22,137 bases of DNA from Ascoidea tarda (nom. inval.). Its lineage: Eukaryota; Ascomycota; Saccharomycetes; Ascoideales; Ascoideaceae. The notes beneath the pieces were generated by a model. That model was not told the origin of the DNA, did no database searches, and saw only the letters and a program-made list of their open reading frames with translations. This document shows, piece after piece, positions 20,621 through 22,137 of the stretch; position 1 is the stretch's first letter; each line of letters opens with the position of its first letter. Location: NCBI GenBank assembly GCA_030560485.1, contig JAKTTS010000148.1, forward strand, positions 8,686 through 30,822, given 5' to 3'. Position numbers and translations under genes: made by a program.

Positions 20621-21580
20621 AAAGATCTAAAAAAATAAACCCACACAAAATTTAATATGTATACGAAATAAATTTTACTGCAATATCTAAATATTTGCTA
20701 GTTGTTACTCAAATAGTTAAAACCGAGTTTATTGAATTTTATCGTATTCAGTTCAAAGTATATTTAGTGATGAACCTTTTTCAATTCAGTAAAGATAATT
20801 TCGTTCAGTGAAATGATACAGGTTGATCTTTAGGGGTGACTTCTTATTGCCTTATACTAACAAGTTAATGAAAATAGTTTACACGTTCAGTATCAAATGT
20901 TGTCCTAATGGAGCTAGCTGAAAACTTACTTAGTATCTTATATTTTATATAATTGGCTATTGCTAAAAATATTTTATAATCTCAAAAATTAATACCGACT
21001 GATTGTGCCATAATTATTTAGTCGCTGACAAGATATTTTTCAATTTAGTGGTACTAACCTCAAAATAACAATAGGGAATTTCTTTCATAAATAATTTTTT
21101 ATCATTTGTAACTCTTTATAAAACTTCATACAAAAAAAAGTTTAATGCTCTTGACAAAATAAATGCTGATATATAAAGTTTCAACACTTTCTAGTCGTCG
21201 CATATCACATTTTTCATTTCGAGTAATCTGTCTGCATTCAGAGCGCAGATAAAATTTTTAACCTGATTGTCATAAACTTCGGTCTAAAAAAAATAACTAA
21301 TATTAAAAAAACCATCAGAAAATAATAAATCACTACCGAAAAATAAAAAATGACAGCAAAAAAATTTTTGTAATTTTTAAGAATGATTTAAATTATTTCA
21401 AAAATCAAAAAAAAAATGGTCATATTTATAGTAAAACAACTGAATACCTTTGTAAAAAAGTGAAACAGCAAAAGATTTTGCCAATTTATCAGTAAAAATA
21501 AAAGAAATTTTTAATTCTACGAAATAAAATGTAAACCCACATTTTTACAAATGAAATGTTACTTGATTGAATTATGTTTC
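20620..21580. other. Spacer between copies D and E
   Basis: No gene is visible. The 3' terminal repeat of D should be here, and also the 5' terminal repeat and gag of E if E is a full copy. The space is too short for all of these. A TATA-like run (about 21,169-21,177) is present but unremarkable in this composition. Confidence 0.35.
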
Positions 21581-22137
21581 ATTTGTTTATTACATGTCAA
21601 GTGGTTGCCGAATGTGATAATAGATTCAGTTTTAAATTGAATGAATGCGTTTCTCTTGCTAAAATCAATATCGGGAAAACCATGATTAATAAAATTCACT
21701 TTTTCCAGTGATGCGATCAGTTGTATATTATCAACCTCGAGGTTATTGAAGAAAATAAATTATTTATTAATTTTTCCGGATCATACTGTAGTTTTATTGA
21801 AAAACCATATCTAAGATGCAAAAGTCATTCAATCAAATACATTGGGGACGCAATGAAAAATATAATAAGTTTTGACATAATTTGGGGGCTCACCAACATA
21901 ATTGAAGTTCATCTTTTAAGATTGTAATTATCTTGCAGCTATTTTGCACTACCAGAATTGCAATTGGCGAATATCCTAAACCGCCAGTAAAAAACCCCCC
22001 AGCTGAATCAATGCCAAATCATAAATATGCTTTAAATCAAATTAAATTAAAATGAAAGAACCATAATGCGTAATAATTTTTTTTTGGAGCTGCGTAAAAT
22101 CTCCAGTGATAAAATCAACAAAATTGATATTTTCATA
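21580..22137 (+). mobile_element. Copy E: partial broken copia copy at the window edge
   Basis: A fifth fossil Ty1/copia piece on the plus strand, cut off by the window end. LNECVSLAKINIGKTMINKI (21,637-21,696) fits 'LkeVlyvPkinvNLiSinkl', the segment joining protease to gag_pre-integrase. The 68-codon frame 21,721-21,927 carries EENKLFINFSGSYCSFIEK, which fits 'L.d.Gy.itFs.g.csi.dk'. Since protease-side sequence lies downstream of copy D's RT and RNase H, it cannot belong to D. It is broken, of old age, and its extent beyond 22,137 is unknown. Call is moderate. Confidence 0.4.

Noticed and set aside
1-22137. tRNA, rRNA, CRISPR, bacterial operons or a host protein gene
   Set aside because: I found no GTTCGA-type tRNA arm in a cloverleaf context, no spaced direct repeats, no ribosome-binding-site and gene arrays, and no long or spliced open frame with a recognisable host family.

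Overview
The window looks like gene-free eukaryotic DNA. It is about 70% A+T by eye, rich in A and T runs, has no open frame longer than about 133 codons, and shows no bacterial gene layout, tRNA, rRNA or CRISPR. I cannot name the host. Visible CpG and the copia type suggest an invertebrate such as an arthropod, but this is inference only.

What fills the window is a graveyard of old Ty1/copia LTR retrotransposons. I recognise five copies from short conserved motifs, which in the four long copies lie in the copia order: gag, protease (PR), integrase (IN), reverse transcriptase (RT), RNase H (RH). Copy A (about 300-4,600, plus strand) is old and weak at its 5' end. Copy B (about 10,375-5,780, minus) carries readable IN, IN-RT linker, RT and RH remnants. 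Copy C (about 14,400-10,620, minus) is the clearest, with gag, an aspartic protease site, an HHCC zinc finger, the IN core, RT with a VDD motif, and RH. Copy D (about 16,850-20,620, plus) has gag, PR, IN, RT and RH pieces. Copy E (about 21,580 to the window end, plus) shows only the protease/gag_pre-integrase part before the window stops. All are broken many times over, and none looks able to make a protein.

Orientation from left to right is A>, <B, <C, D>, E>. A and B converge on a 1.2 kb spacer (4.6-5.8 kb). B and C stand head to tail with only a few hundred bases between recognisable coding remains. C and D diverge from a 2.4 kb spacer (14.45-16.85 kb). D and E are separated by about 1 kb. 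Long terminal repeats must once have lain in these spacers, but I could not find a convincing repeat pair by eye, so copy ends are given as coding-remnant limits and ages are only 'old'.

No host gene is supported. The short open frames in the window are either pieces of these copies or chance frames on the opposite strand. Calls for copy C are firm, those for B and D are good, A is moderate, and E is tentative.
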